From Mesonia sediminis (GTDB taxonomy: Bacteria; Bacteroidota; Bacteroidia; Flavobacteriales; Flavobacteriaceae): a DNA stretch of 5,076 nt. The notes beneath the pieces are model-generated. The model saw only the letters and a program-made list of their open reading frames with translations. It did not search any database and had not been told where the DNA came from. Location of the stretch: positions 1 through 5,076 of the forward strand of contig NZ_JBHULZ010000019.1 of the NCBI RefSeq assembly GCF_042684705.1, given 5' to 3'. Position numbers and translations under genes: made by a program. This document shows, piece by piece, positions 5,043 through 5,076 of this stretch. How positions within the stretch are numbered: the first letter of the stretch is position 1; each line of letters begins with the position of its first letter.

Positions 5043-5076
5043 ATGGAATATCAACAAGGAGAAGACCGGGAGCAAT
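5043..5076 (+). CDS. Start of a gene cut by the window edge, possibly an IS1182-type transposase
   Basis: ATG at 5043 opens MEYQQGEDREQ and remains open to the edge. The pattern M-x-[YF]-x-x-G-x-x-R-x-Q resembles, from memory, the beginning of IS1182-family transposases of Bacteroidota, which continue into a short loop and a DDE domain. Eleven residues cannot settle this. The stretch 4968-5042 between the last repeat and this start would then hold the left end of the insertion sequence. Its inverted repeat cannot be verified without the other end. Alternatively this is the gene of a fifth cassette or an ordinary flanking gene. Confidence 0.4.
   Translation, partial: MEYQQGEDREQ

Overview
The DNA is A+T-rich. 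It has signal-peptide and lipoprotein genes of Bacteroidota style, a perfect match to the Bacteroidota -7 promoter element (TAnnTTTG), and almost no Shine-Dalgarno sequences. The best guess is a member of the Flavobacteriia or a close relative. Host assignment is inference, because no phylogenetic marker gene lies in the window.

The window reads as a tandem array of four one-gene cassettes, all on the + strand. Each cassette starts at a GTT triplet and ends with a structured repeat of about 130 bp. The repeats lie at about 924-1055, 2208-2342, 2926-3060 and 4840-4970. Their outer arms pair (for example GTGTAT with ATACAC), and they carry nested perfect hairpins inside. The first 9-10 bases of each cassette are the exact reverse complement of the bases just before that same cassette's own repeat, and this sequence differs between cassettes: GTTGGCAAAC, GTTAGCAATA, GTTGTGCGT and GTTAGCCAC. 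That is the pattern expected of integron gene cassettes with attC sites, where R'' and R' pair fully only after the cassette is excised as a circle. The core differs from the classical GTTRRRY, so this looks like an atypical, possibly undescribed, Bacteroidota-type integron.

At the left edge (1-99) there is no attC-like sequence. Instead there is a -7 promoter match at 80-87 just before the first cassette, and on the - strand an open start (ATG at 40-38) running off the edge. This is the layout of an integron platform: a divergent integrase, then attI, then a cassette promoter. The integrase itself is not visible, so this is a prediction.

The cassettes carry: (1) a 268-aa cytosolic protein with a HEPN-like motif whose catalytic Arg is missing; (2) a 369-aa secreted protein with a Cys/His-rich module; (3) a 157-aa lipoprotein related to the end of a TonB-receptor plug domain; (4) a 583-aa GHKL ATPase fused to a PD-(D/E)XK nuclease resembling the Shedu (DUF4263) family, a likely single-gene phage-defence protein. 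At least genes 1, 2 and 4 have too little leader for their own promoter and probably depend on read-through. After the fourth repeat the core is altered (GTCAG). A new gene begins at 5043, and its first residues resemble the start of an IS1182-type transposase, so the array may be interrupted or bounded by an insertion sequence there.
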